From: Burkholderiaceae bacterium
GTDB taxonomy: Bacteria; Pseudomonadota; Gammaproteobacteria; Burkholderiales; Burkholderiaceae_E
Direction: 5' to 3'
Assembly: GCA_019428955.1 (NCBI GenBank)
Contig: JAHYJF010000048.1
Location: forward strand, 1-16,173
Length of the DNA stretch: 16,173 bases
The translations under genes were made by a program, and so were the position numbers. The stretch's first letter is position 1; the number at the start of each line of letters is the position of its first letter. The notes under the pieces are model-generated. The model was not told the DNA's origin. It worked only from the letters and a program-made list of their open reading frames with translations, and did not search any database. This document shows, in pieces, positions 1 through 6,770 of this stretch.

Positions 1-620
1 CGCGCCAGCAGTTGCGCCATAACCCGCATTGCCTGGCCGCGGTGGCTGATCCGGTTCTTGTGGTCCGGGTCGAGTTCGGCGGCGGTGCGGCCGAGCTCCG
101 GAATCAGGAAGTAAGGGTCGTAGCCGAAGCCGCCCGTGCCGCGCGCCGTCTGGGTGACGGTGCCGTGCCAGCGACCCTCGGCAACCAACGGACAGGGATC
201 ATCGGGATAACGAACCAGCACCAGCGCGCAATAGTAATAGGCGCGGCGGTCGGCAACACCGGCAAGTTCCTCGAGCAGACGAGCGTTGTTGCTCTCGTCG
301 TCGCTTTCACCGTCGCCCTGCGCGGCATAACGCGCCGAACGCACCCCGGGGCGAGAGCCGAGCGCGACCACGCAGATGCCGGAGTCGTCGGCAATCGCCG
401 GCAAGCCGGTGGCGAGGTTGGCGTGGCGCGCCTTGGCCAGCGCGTTCTCGAGGAAGCTCGGGTGGGGTTCCTCGGCCGCCTCCACCCCCAGCTCGGACTG
501 GGCAACCAGTTCCAGTCCCAGCGGTTCGAGCAGCGCCGCCATTTCGCGCAGCTTGCCGCGATTGTTCGACGCCAGCACCACCCGCATCTTCGGCGCCGCT
601 GGCCGATTGTCTCCGCTCAC
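1..620 (-). CDS. rdgB: RdgB/HAM1-type dITP/XTP pyrophosphatase, 3' end cut by window edge
   Basis: House-cleaning nucleotide pyrophosphatase that hydrolyses non-canonical purine triphosphates (dITP, XTP) to monophosphates in the cytoplasm, keeping them out of DNA and RNA. The reading frame shows the family motifs in order: VVLASNNRGK near the N-terminus, AIADDSGI, the GTGGFGYDP loop, and SHRGQA near the C-terminus. From the internal ATG at 587 it has 195 codons before the window edge, against 197 residues in E. coli RdgB, so only a few terminal codons are missing. Two starts are possible. GTG at 620 overlaps the phosphatase stop by 4 bases (GTGA), a junction style used repeatedly in this window. 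ATG at 587 gives the usual family N-terminus (MRVVLASNN) but has no visible Shine-Dalgarno. I used 620; the extra 11 residues are not family-conserved. Last visible gene of the kinase-phosphatase operon. Confidence 0.93.
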   Translation of the reverse strand, partial: MSGDNRPAAPKMRVVLASNNRGKLREMAALLEPLGLELVAQSELGVEAAEEPHPSFLENALAKARHANLATGLPAIADDSGICVVALGSRPGVRSARYAAQGDGESDDESNNARLLEELAGVADRRAYYYCALVLVRYPDDPCPLVAEGRWHGTVTQTARGTGGFGYDPYFLIPELGRTAAELDPDHKNRISHRGQAMRVMAQLLA

Positions 621-1537
621 TGCCCGCCCCCGCTGCGCTCGATCGCGTCGCGAATTTCACGCACCGTGCGTTCGATCTCCTCCTCGGAGAGCGCGTCACC
701 GGGATCGCCGGCCTCGCCGGACTGCAGCACGATGGTGGTGGTCATGGCCCCGGGCGGAACTTCGCCCGACGAAATGGTCGAAAGGGCAAGCTCTGGCGAT
801 CCCCAGGTCATCGCCAACGCGGTGGCGTTATCGGCCAGCGCGCCGTGGCGCGCAACCGCGTCGTGAACCAGCGCCGGAATCGAGTGCTCGAGCGCCACCC
901 CGGCAAAACCGGCGCAGAGCTCATGTTCGTCGAGCGCCGCCCAGACGCCGTCGCTGCACAGGAGGATGGTGTCGCCCTCGCGCAGTTCCTCGGCCCCGCC
1001 GATCTCGATCATCGGATCAAAGGGCGAGCCCAGGCAATTGAGCACCTTGTTGCGCTCGGGGTGGGTGTCATGTTCCTCGGGACTGATCAGGCCCATGCTG
1101 ACCAGGCTCTGCACCTTGGAGTGGTCGCGGGTGCGCGCCAGCACGCGCGGGCCGCGCAGCCAGTAGAGCCGGGAATCGCCGGCGTGCGCCCACCACGCCT
1201 GGCCGTCCTGGACGATACAGGCGACCACCGTCGTGCGCGGCGATTCCGGCATGCGATTCGCGATCTGGTAACGCAGGGCCTCACGGTGCGCGCGGCGCAA
1301 AGTCGAATCCAGGAAATCCCCGGGGTCGGCAAGCCGCGGCTGGGCTGCCGGCTGGAATGCCGCCGCGCAGGCGTGCACGGCGATCTGCGCGGCGATGTCA
1401 CCCCGCAGGTGGCCACCCATGCCGTCAGCCACCACCATCATCAGGCAGTCGCGCGTGAAGCAGTAGCCCATCCGATCCTGATTGACCTGCCGCGCACCCA
1501 TCAGGCTGTCCTGGTAAATCGAGAAGCGCATCGGCAT
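617..1537 (-). CDS. PP2C-family Ser/Thr protein phosphatase
   Basis: A 306-residue cytoplasmic metal-dependent (PPM/PP2C) phosphatase, expected to remove phosphate from Ser/Thr residues and so oppose the kinase encoded just upstream. Visible metal-site and core motifs are NQDR (residues 19-22), VADGMGGH (36-43), AHAGDSRLYWLR, TRDHSKVQ, LLCSDGVW and DNATALAM; the Asp residues in DGMGG, GDSR, SDGVW and DNAT are those that bind the two metal ions in this family. There is no signal peptide or membrane segment. The Glu/Arg-rich C-terminal tail (about residues 270-306) lies beyond the catalytic core. The start ATG is only 5 bases after the kinase stop, so translation is probably coupled. A second in-frame ATG two codons on (1531) is an alternative start. 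The 3' end overlaps the proposed rdgB GTG. Specific substrates cannot be read from the sequence. Confidence 0.92.
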   Translation of the reverse strand: MPMRFSIYQDSLMGARQVNQDRMGYCFTRDCLMMVVADGMGGHLRGDIAAQIAVHACAAAFQPAAQPRLADPGDFLDSTLRRAHREALRYQIANRMPESPRTTVVACIVQDGQAWWAHAGDSRLYWLRGPRVLARTRDHSKVQSLVSMGLISPEEHDTHPERNKVLNCLGSPFDPMIEIGGAEELREGDTILLCSDGVWAALDEHELCAGFAGVALEHSIPALVHDAVARHGALADNATALAMTWGSPELALSTISSGEVPPGAMTTTIVLQSGEAGDPGDALSEEEIERTVREIRDAIERSGGGQ

Positions 1538-1542
1538 GGCGT

Positions 1543-2562
1543 TCAGGGGGAATTGGTGCTCGACGCGTCGTCACCGCTTTCGGTGCTCCGGCGCGTGGCG
1601 ATGGTGTCGAGCCAGCGCCGCAACCCGCGCGTCTGCGGTGCCGCCTTGGCGCCGGCGACGCTCTTGTCGAGCGCAACCCGGCGCAACGAACGCTGCAGGG
1701 TGAACACGCTCTGGGGGCGCTCGATCGGGTTGAGTTTGAGGCACCAGGCGATCAGGTCGATGAGCGCCGCGTTAGAGCCGTCAGCGATCAGTTTCTCGAG
1801 TTTCGGACTGATCTGGTCGTCGAGCTCGCGCTGGTCGGCCGGCTGCGGCGGTGCCCCGGTGAGGCAGGCGTACATGCTGGCCCCGAGGCTGTAGATGTCG
1901 GACCAGGGACCACGCGCCAGCGTGCGCCGGTAGAGTTCGGGCGCAGCAAACCCCGGCGTATACATCGGGAAGAGCTTCGGGCCGTCGGTATCCAGACCGC
2001 GGCGCGCGGCGCCGAAATCGAGCAGCAACGGCGAACCGTCCAGGCGGATGTAGATGTTGGCCGGTTTGATGTCGAGATGCAGCAGGCGGTTGGCGTGTAC
2101 CTCGCGCAGACCGCTCATGACCGGATCGAAGACGCGCGCGACATGGCGTTCGGGCATCACCGGCACTCCGGTGCGGTTGCGATGGCGCAGCACTATTTCC
2201 TGCAGGCTGCGACCCTGCTCGTAGGCCATCACCATGTAGACCGTTTCGTTGGCGCGAAAGAAATTGAGCACCCGCACCACGTTAGGATGGAAGATCCTGG
2301 CCAGCGCGCGGCCTTCCTCGAAGAAGCACTTGAGACCGTTGCGGAACGTCACCTCGCTGGCCTCGGAGACCGCAGCGACCAGTTCGCCCGGGCGCCTCCG
2401 CACCAGGCTGCTGGGCAGGAATTCCTTGAGCGCGTAAGACTCGCCCTGCTCGTCCTCGACCAGGTAGACGATCGAAAATCCGCCGCTGGCGATTCTCCTT
2501 ACAATACGGTAGCCCCCGATTTCGAGGCCGTCCGGCAGTGGCGCATTGGTCTGTGAAGCCAT
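1543..2562 (-). CDS. Hanks-type serine/threonine protein kinase
   Basis: A 339-residue soluble eukaryotic-like protein kinase. Landmarks are a glycine-rich loop IASGGFSIVY (about 24-33), the ATP-binding Lys in YALKEF (Lys46), an alpha-C Glu in FFEEGRAL, the catalytic loop HLDIKPAN with Asp163, DFG at 181-183 and the APE motif at 206-208. The catalytic loop reads HLD rather than HRD, so the usual arginine is absent. The last ~60 residues are polar and low-complexity, with no transmembrane helix or sensor domain, so the kinase is probably cytoplasmic and uses a partner or substrate for input. The start ATG at 2562 follows a purine-rich GGGAAGGG and directly precedes conserved kinase sequence. 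The open frame continues upstream to 3162 but crosses yicC in antisense and has no kinase character there. It forms an operon with the PP2C gene. Confidence 0.93.
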   Translation of the reverse strand: MASQTNAPLPDGLEIGGYRIVRRIASGGFSIVYLVEDEQGESYALKEFLPSSLVRRRPGELVAAVSEASEVTFRNGLKCFFEEGRALARIFHPNVVRVLNFFRANETVYMVMAYEQGRSLQEIVLRHRNRTGVPVMPERHVARVFDPVMSGLREVHANRLLHLDIKPANIYIRLDGSPLLLDFGAARRGLDTDGPKLFPMYTPGFAAPELYRRTLARGPWSDIYSLGASMYACLTGAPPQPADQRELDDQISPKLEKLIADGSNAALIDLIAWCLKLNPIERPQSVFTLQRSLRRVALDKSVAGAKAAPQTRGLRRWLDTIATRRSTESGDDASSTNSP

Positions 2563-2671
2563 CCCTTCCCTGCTGCTTGCCGCCCGAGCCGCTTCGCGCC
2601 GCGGGCGGCGACTCGTGACTGATGTGTCCAGGAACGGGATTTTACGGGCTTTTCCAGACGGAGCAGATTCC
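2563..2671. promoter_or_regulatory. Divergent control region between kinase operon and yicC, with GC-rich hairpin
   Basis: This ~110-base gap must hold the promoters for both the minus-strand kinase operon and the plus-strand yicC-marC pair. A perfect 8-base inverted repeat, GCCGCCCG (2579-2586) with CGGGCGGC (2602-2609), flanks a 15-base loop that itself contains CGC-TTC-GCG. It would lie in the kinase mRNA leader, just upstream of the start. A possible minus-strand -10 (TAAAAT, 2644-2639) has no convincing -35 at normal spacing, and I see no clear plus-strand promoter, so promoter positions remain open. Confidence 0.4.
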
Positions 2672-3589
2672 TTGAGCCAGCCAACCGCCGAACGGCGCCA
2701 GATCCAGAGCATGACCGGATATGCGGTCGCCACACGCGAAACCGCAGCCGGACAGCTCAGCGTCGAGGTGCGCAGCGTCAACTCGCGCTTTCTCGACCTG
2801 GTATTCCGGCTGCCCGACGAGCAGCGCTCGTGCGAACCGGCGCTGCGCGAACAGATCAGCGAGCGCGTGCTGCGCGGCAAGATCGAGTGCCGAGTGGCAC
2901 TGCGCCGCGCGAATGAATCCGAGGCCGGCGCGATCGATGATGCGGCCCTGGCGCGGCTCTCAGAGCTGCTGGCACTGGTGCGCAAGCGCTTTCCCGAAAG
3001 CCGCGCGCCTTCGGCCGGCGAAATCCTGCGCTGGCCGGGCGTGATCATCGAGTCGGGCGATACGCCCGACCTGTCGGGAGAAGTTGCCGCTGCCGCGCAG
3101 CAGGCGCTCGAGGAATTCATCGCGGCGCGGGCCCGCGAAGGTGCCAAGCTCGCCGCCTTCATGGTGGCCCGGATCGATGAGATCGACGCCCTGGTGGCCG
3201 GAGTGCAGGAGGCCGGGCCGGCGCTGCTCGCCGCCCACGAGGCGCGCCTGACCGAGCGGCTGCGCGCCGTCCTTGACGAGGTGACGAGCGGTACTGCCGT
3301 CCCGCTCGAGGAGACGATGGCGCGGGTGAGGCAGGAGGTGGCCGCCTACGGACTGCGCACCGATGTCACCGAGGAAATCGACCGGCTGCGCAGCCATCTG
3401 GCTGAGTTCCGGCGCATCCTCACCGGACCTGGCCCGGTCGGCAAGCGGCTCGACTTCCTGGTCCAGGAGCTCAACCGCGAGGCCAACACGCTGGGCTCCA
3501 AGGCGGCGGCAATCGACCTGACCGGCGCCGCAGTCGAGATGAAACTGCGCATCGAACAGATCCGGGAACAGTTGCAGAATCTCGAGTGA
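2672..3589 (+). CDS. yicC: YicC family protein (endoribonuclease / RNA-decay adaptor family)
   Basis: Member of the YicC/YloC family, whose E. coli member is described as an RNase-like protein that promotes degradation of certain small RNAs. Family signatures are IQSMTGYA at the N-terminus, VEVRSVNSRFLD, RGKIECRV, ILRWPGV, VTEEIDRLRSHL in the middle, and RLDFLVQELNREANTLGSKA followed by EMKLRIEQIREQLQNLE at the C-terminus. The start is ambiguous. ATG at 2711 begins at MTGYA and has no Shine-Dalgarno. TTG at 2672 has GGAG 8 bases upstream and keeps the I-x-S residues that precede MTGYA in relatives. I chose TTG (305 residues); ATG would give 292. The marC-family gene follows after 24 bases, probably in the same transcript. 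The gene diverges from the kinase operon. Confidence 0.92.
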   Translation: MSQPTAERRQIQSMTGYAVATRETAAGQLSVEVRSVNSRFLDLVFRLPDEQRSCEPALREQISERVLRGKIECRVALRRANESEAGAIDDAALARLSELLALVRKRFPESRAPSAGEILRWPGVIIESGDTPDLSGEVAAAAQQALEEFIAARAREGAKLAAFMVARIDEIDALVAGVQEAGPALLAAHEARLTERLRAVLDEVTSGTAVPLEETMARVRQEVAAYGLRTDVTEEIDRLRSHLAEFRRILTGPGPVGKRLDFLVQELNREANTLGSKAAAIDLTGAAVEMKLRIEQIREQLQNLE

Positions 3590-3613
3590 GCAACGGCGCC
3601 ACCAGGTAACCCC

Positions 3614-4210
3614 ATGGACCACAGTTTTCTTTCGGCCTTCATCCTGCTCTTGCTGGTGCTCGACCCATTTGGATCGTTGCCGGTGTTCATCACCGTGCTG
3701 GGCAACGTGCCGCCCGACAAGCGCACCCGGGTGGCGCTGCGCGAAACCGCCATCGCGCTGTCGATCCTGCTGGCCTTCATGTTTACCGGCCATGGTTTCC
3801 TGCAGCTGATGCACCTCTCGGAGCGCTCGCTGGAAGTGGCTGGCGGCGTGATCCTGCTGATCATAGCGATCAGGATGATCTTCATGGTGGGCGGGACGCT
3901 ACCCGAGCCGGAACACCCTCGTGAGCCCTTGATCTTCCCGCTCGCCGTGCCGCTGCTCGCGGGGCCGTCGGCAATGGCAACGGTGCTGCTGCTCGCGTCG
4001 CGCCAGCCTGAACTGATGGTTACCTGGGTCAGCGCGCTGACGCTCGCGATGGCGCTCAGTGGCGCGGTGCTGCTCGCCGCCAACCGCCTGCGCGAGTGGC
4101 TGGGCGCATCGATGGTTGCGGCCATCGAGAAACTGATGGGACTGGTTCTCGCCGCGATTGCCGTCGAGATGATCCTGGCCGGAATCAGGCGCTACTTCTT
4201 CGAGGGTTGA
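3614..4210 (+). CDS. MarC/YhgN-family integral membrane protein
   Basis: A 198-residue polytopic inner-membrane protein of the MarC (UPF0056) family, matching E. coli YhgN in length (197) and layout. Hydrophobic segments lie at about residues 5-27, 43-63, 72-92, 108-127, 134-156 and 165-190, consistent with six membrane helices. Characteristic stretches are LVLDPFGSLPVF in helix 1, GGVILLIIAIRMIF in helix 3, FPLAVPLLAGPSAMAT in helix 4 and EKLMGLVLAAIAVEMILAG at the C-terminus. The function of this family is not settled; early links to multidrug resistance were not upheld. It follows yicC by 24 bases and converges with the acyl carrier protein gene. Confidence 0.9.
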   Translation: MDHSFLSAFILLLLVLDPFGSLPVFITVLGNVPPDKRTRVALRETAIALSILLAFMFTGHGFLQLMHLSERSLEVAGGVILLIIAIRMIFMVGGTLPEPEHPREPLIFPLAVPLLAGPSAMATVLLLASRQPELMVTWVSALTLAMALSGAVLLAANRLREWLGASMVAAIEKLMGLVLAAIAVEMILAGIRRYFFEG

Positions 4211-4221
4211 ACGCCACCTCG

Positions 4222-4237
4222 GCGCCAGCCTTGGCGC
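4222..4237. terminator. Possible bidirectional hairpin between convergent genes
   Basis: GCGCCA (4222-4227) and TGGCGC (4232-4237) form a perfect 6-base stem with a 4-base loop, located midway between the convergent marC-family and acyl carrier protein stop codons. No T-run follows in either direction, so it is at best a weak intrinsic terminator or simply a hairpin. Confidence 0.3.
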
Positions 4238-4246
4238 GAATCCGGT

Positions 4247-4492
4247 CTAAGCCTGGCGCGCCGCGAGGTAGCTGACGATCGCGTCGAGCGAGGTCAGCTG
4301 GGCGTAGTCGGATTCCGGGATCTCGACCTGGAAGCGCTCGTGCAGGCCGATGATCACGTTGAGCCAGTCCATCGAGTCGAGGTCGACCTGGCTGCGCAGC
4401 CGCTTCCCGGCCACCAGGGCGTCGGCTTCGACCTCGGGGGCAATGCCCTGGATAGTCTCGATGACACCGGCAAGTATTTCCTGCTGTTTCAT
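4247..4492 (-). CDS. Acyl carrier protein, last gene of the PDH operon
   Basis: An 81-residue acidic phosphopantetheine-binding carrier protein. The attachment site is Ser40 in VDLDSMDW, matching the D-S-x-D pattern on which the prosthetic group is placed; the rest fits a four-helix ACP (IGLHERFQVEIPESDYAQ, then TSLDAIVSYLAARQA). It differs from the housekeeping AcpP: the motif reads DSMDWLN rather than DSLDTVE, and no fatty-acid synthase genes are nearby. Its ATG overlaps the E2 stop by 4 bases (ATGA), so it is translationally coupled to the 2-oxoacid dehydrogenase genes. This suggests it carries an acyl group made or used by that complex, which is inference. No cognate phosphopantetheinyl transferase is visible in the window. 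Confidence 0.9.
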   Translation of the reverse strand: MKQQEILAGVIETIQGIAPEVEADALVAGKRLRSQVDLDSMDWLNVIIGLHERFQVEIPESDYAQLTSLDAIVSYLAARQA

Positions 4493-5745
4493 TTTGGAGT
4501 CCCCGCGATAGCTTCGGGCTGTTGCAGCAAGTCGCGCAGTTCGGCGAGGAACAGCCCACCGCGATGACCGTCGCTGACCCGGTGATCGGCTGCCAGCGTT
4601 GCGGTGAGCGCCGGCATCACCGCCAGCGCGCCATTAACGACCGCGGGGCGCTCCAAGATTCGGCCAAAGCCGACCAGGGCAACCTGCGGCGGGTAGATCA
4701 CGCCGATCACCGCTTCGACGCCGGCATCGCCGAGGTTAGTCACGGTAATGGTGGGGTCCGACATCTCGCTGCTGCGCAGGCTGCCGGCGCGGGTGCGCCG
4801 CACGAGATCGGCGAGTTCGCTCATCAGCTGATCGAGGCCCTTGGCCGCGACATCGTGCAGGGCCGGAGCGATCAGGCCGCCCTGACGCAAGGAGATCGCC
4901 ACCCCGATGTGGGCCGCTGCGGCCGGCTGGAATACGCCGTCGACGGAGTGACCGTTGAGTTCGGGCACCTTGGCCAGTGCGAGCGCCACCGCCTTCAGCA
5001 GCAGTGCTGCCGGCAGCACCCGCTCGGTCACCGGGCGCGCCTGGTTGTAGTCGCTCAGCCAGTCCAGCGCCCGGCCCATCGGCACGAACTCGGAGAGGTA
5101 GTAATGCGGAATCTCGCGCTTGGAGCGGCTCATCGCCGCGGCGATCGCGCGGCGCACTTCGCCGACCCGGTCCTTGGGTACTGCCGGGGCGGGTCCTCCC
5201 CTGGCCGGTGCTACCCTGGCCGGTGCTACCCTGGCCGGTGCTCCCTTGGCCGGCGCCGCGGCCGCCGTTGCCAGCGCCTCGACATCCTGCAGGGTGACTG
5301 CGCCATCGGGCCCACTGCCCTGAACCGTGTCGAGTTCGATTCCCAACTCGGCAGCCCGGCGGCGCGCCACCGGGCTGGCACGCCTGGCGCCAGCTGTCTC
5401 CCTTGTCGCCTCGACTTTGGCTTTGGCTTTGGCTTTGGCTTTGGATTTGGCCGGAGCCTTTGCCTTGGCCGGGGCCTTGGCTTTGACTTTGCCCGCGGGC
5501 GCGTTCTCGCCCGGTGCCAGCAAGCGCGCCATCACCGTGCCGACCGCAACGGTCTCGCCCACCTGGGTCAGCAACTCGAGCACCGTCCCTTCGTCCCAGC
5601 TCTCGACATCGACCGCCGCCTTGGTGGTATCGACCACCGCGATGATGTCGCCCTTGGCGACCTTTTGCCCGGGCGCGACCTTCCATTCGAGGAGCGTGCC
5701 TTCATCCATGTCGGCGCCCAACGAAGGCAGCTTGAAATCGATCAT
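4489..5745 (-). CDS. pdhC: Dihydrolipoamide acyltransferase (E2) of a 2-oxoacid dehydrogenase complex
   Basis: A 418-residue E2, probably dihydrolipoamide acetyltransferase, transferring the acyl group from lipoate to CoA and forming the core of the complex. Order of parts: one lipoyl domain (1-75; lipoylated Lys42 in DTTKAAVDV), an Ala/Pro/Lys linker (about 78-118), a peripheral subunit-binding domain (about 122-156, RASPVARRRAAELGIEL), a second Ala/Pro linker with VAPAR repeats (160-190), and the catalytic domain (195-415) with HRVSDG at 388-393 holding the catalytic His and Asp. The ATG at 5745 overlaps the E1-beta stop (ATGA) and starts directly on the lipoyl fold; a longer open frame to 5853 is antisense-like extension and rejected. 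Both linkers are encoded by short DNA tandem repeats. E2s for branched-chain oxoacids or acetoin look similar, so substrate rests on the E1 sequences. Confidence 0.93.
   Translation of the reverse strand: MIDFKLPSLGADMDEGTLLEWKVAPGQKVAKGDIIAVVDTTKAAVDVESWDEGTVLELLTQVGETVAVGTVMARLLAPGENAPAGKVKAKAPAKAKAPAKSKAKAKAKAKVEATRETAGARRASPVARRRAAELGIELDTVQGSGPDGAVTLQDVEALATAAAAPAKGAPARVAPARVAPARGGPAPAVPKDRVGEVRRAIAAAMSRSKREIPHYYLSEFVPMGRALDWLSDYNQARPVTERVLPAALLLKAVALALAKVPELNGHSVDGVFQPAAAAHIGVAISLRQGGLIAPALHDVAAKGLDQLMSELADLVRRTRAGSLRSSEMSDPTITVTNLGDAGVEAVIGVIYPPQVALVGFGRILERPAVVNGALAVMPALTATLAADHRVSDGHRGGLFLAELRDLLQQPEAIAGTPK
5201..5260 (-). repeat. 15-bp in-frame tandem repeat in the E2 linker
   Basis: On the plus strand CTGGCCGGTGCTACC occurs at 5201-5215 and 5216-5230, followed by a one-mismatch copy at 5231-5245 and a degenerate copy at 5246-5260. 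Read on the minus strand it encodes repeats of A-P-A-R-V in the flexible linker between the subunit-binding and catalytic domains. The unit length is a multiple of three, so copy changes alter only linker length. Confidence 0.9.
5416..5454 (-). repeat. 6-bp tandem repeat encoding Lys-Ala linker of E2
   Basis: The plus strand shows four to five consecutive TTTGGC units, with a TTTGGA variant, then looser copies (CCTTTGCC, CCTTGGCT) further along. On the minus strand these encode alternating Lys and Ala in the linker after the lipoyl domain (about residues 88-112). The boundaries are approximate because the repeat decays gradually. Confidence 0.8.
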
Positions 5746-6761
5746 GATTCGTGTCCCATGGTTTGCCGCACCGCCGCCACGATGCCGCTGACCTGTGGCA
5801 AGGCGGCCTCCTCGAGATGCTTGGCGTAGGGAATCGGCACTTCGACGCTGCACACCCGCGCGGGCGGAGCGTCGAGTTCGTAAAACACCTGTTCGGTGAT
5901 GGTGGCAGCGACCTCGGCCGACAGCCCGCCGGTGCGCCAGCCCTCATCGACAATCACCGCGCGGTGGGTCTTGCGCACCGAGGACGCGATGGTCGCGACG
6001 TCGAGCGGGCGCAGGACGCGCAGGTCGATGACCTCGGCATCGATTCCCTCGAGCGCCAGTTGCTCGGCCGCCTCGAGCGTCTTCCACAGGCTGCCGCCCG
6101 AAGTGACCAGGCTCACGTTCCGGCCCTCGCGGCGCACGAAGGCATGCTCGATGTCGGAGGTGAAGGGTTCGGGCAATTCGCCCTCCATGTTGTAGAGCTG
6201 GGCGTGCTCAAAGATCACCACCGGATCTGGGTCGCGCAAGGCCGCTCCCAGCATGCCGCGGGCGTCCTCGACGGTCGCCGGCGCCAACACCCGAATGCCG
6301 GGAATGTGGGCGTACCAGCCCTCGAGGCTGTGCGAATGCTGGGCCGCGAGCTGGCGTCCGGCGCCGGTGGCCATGCGCACCACCAGCGGCACGCTGAACT
6401 GGCCGCCGGACATGTGGCGGTAGAGCGCGGCGTTGTTGACGATCTGGTCAAGCGCCAAGAGGCTGAAATTGACGGTCATGACCTCCACGATCGGCCGCAT
6501 CCCGCCCAGCGCGGCGCCGACGCCCGCGCCGACGAAGCCGAGTTCGGAGAGCGGCGTATCGCGGATGCGCTCGGGCCCGAATTCGGCGAGGAATCCCTTG
6601 CTGAAAGCGTAGCTGCCGCCGTACTTGCCGACATCCTCGCCCATCAGGAACACGCGCCGATCACCGGCAAGTGCCTCGTGCATCGCTTCGCGCACGGCCT
6701 CGCGATAGCTCATCTTGCGGCTCATCTTGCGGCTCATCTTGCGGCTCATCTTGCGGCTCAT
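5742..6761 (-). CDS. pdhB: Pyruvate dehydrogenase E1 beta subunit (transketolase-like)
   Basis: Beta subunit of a heterotetrameric E1, which with E1-alpha decarboxylates the 2-oxoacid on thiamine diphosphate and passes the acyl group to E2 lipoate. Family motifs are MSYREAVREAMHEAL, FLMGEDVGKYGGSYAFSKG, TPLSELGFVGAGVGAALGG, AAQHSHSLEGWYAHIPG (typical of pyruvate-type enzymes) and IVDEGWRTGG in the C-terminal domain. The start at 6761 gives 339 residues; it is the first ATG of a five-copy 12-base repeat, overlaps the E1-alpha stop (ATGA), and has GGGAG 7 bases upstream. Four further in-frame ATGs follow at 12-base intervals, so the N-terminus is repeats of S-R-K-M before the conserved MSYREAV. 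The frame runs on to 6794, inside E1-alpha. The downstream stop overlaps the E2 ATG. Confidence 0.94.
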   Translation of the reverse strand: MSRKMSRKMSRKMSRKMSYREAVREAMHEALAGDRRVFLMGEDVGKYGGSYAFSKGFLAEFGPERIRDTPLSELGFVGAGVGAALGGMRPIVEVMTVNFSLLALDQIVNNAALYRHMSGGQFSVPLVVRMATGAGRQLAAQHSHSLEGWYAHIPGIRVLAPATVEDARGMLGAALRDPDPVVIFEHAQLYNMEGELPEPFTSDIEHAFVRREGRNVSLVTSGGSLWKTLEAAEQLALEGIDAEVIDLRVLRPLDVATIASSVRKTHRAVIVDEGWRTGGLSAEVAATITEQVFYELDAPPARVCSVEVPIPYAKHLEEAALPQVSGIVAAVRQTMGHES

Positions 6762-6770
6762 CTTGCGGCT
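6711..6770 (-). repeat. Five-copy 12-bp tandem repeat across the E1-alpha stop / E1-beta start
   Basis: The plus-strand unit CATCTTGCGGCT is present five times without mismatch (6711, 6723, 6735, 6747, 6759). On the minus strand each unit contains AAGATGAG, giving both an E1-beta-frame ATG and, in the E1-alpha frame, a TGA. The first unit met by the ribosome supplies the real E1-alpha stop and the probable E1-beta start; the others add S-R-K-M to the E1-beta N-terminus. Confidence 0.95.

Noticed and set aside
2563..3162. 200-residue N-terminal extension of the kinase frame
   Set aside because: It runs antisense through yicC, has no kinase or sensor features, and the ATG at 2562 directly precedes the conserved domain.
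4522..5829. Long plus-strand open frame (435 codons) opposite E2
   Set aside because: It lies fully antisense to a clear lipoyl E2, shows His/Arg/Gly-rich composition without any recognisable motif, and is an artefact of high GC.
6711..6770. CRISPR-like array from the regular 12-bp units
   Set aside because: The units are directly adjacent with no spacers, and lie inside coding sequence.
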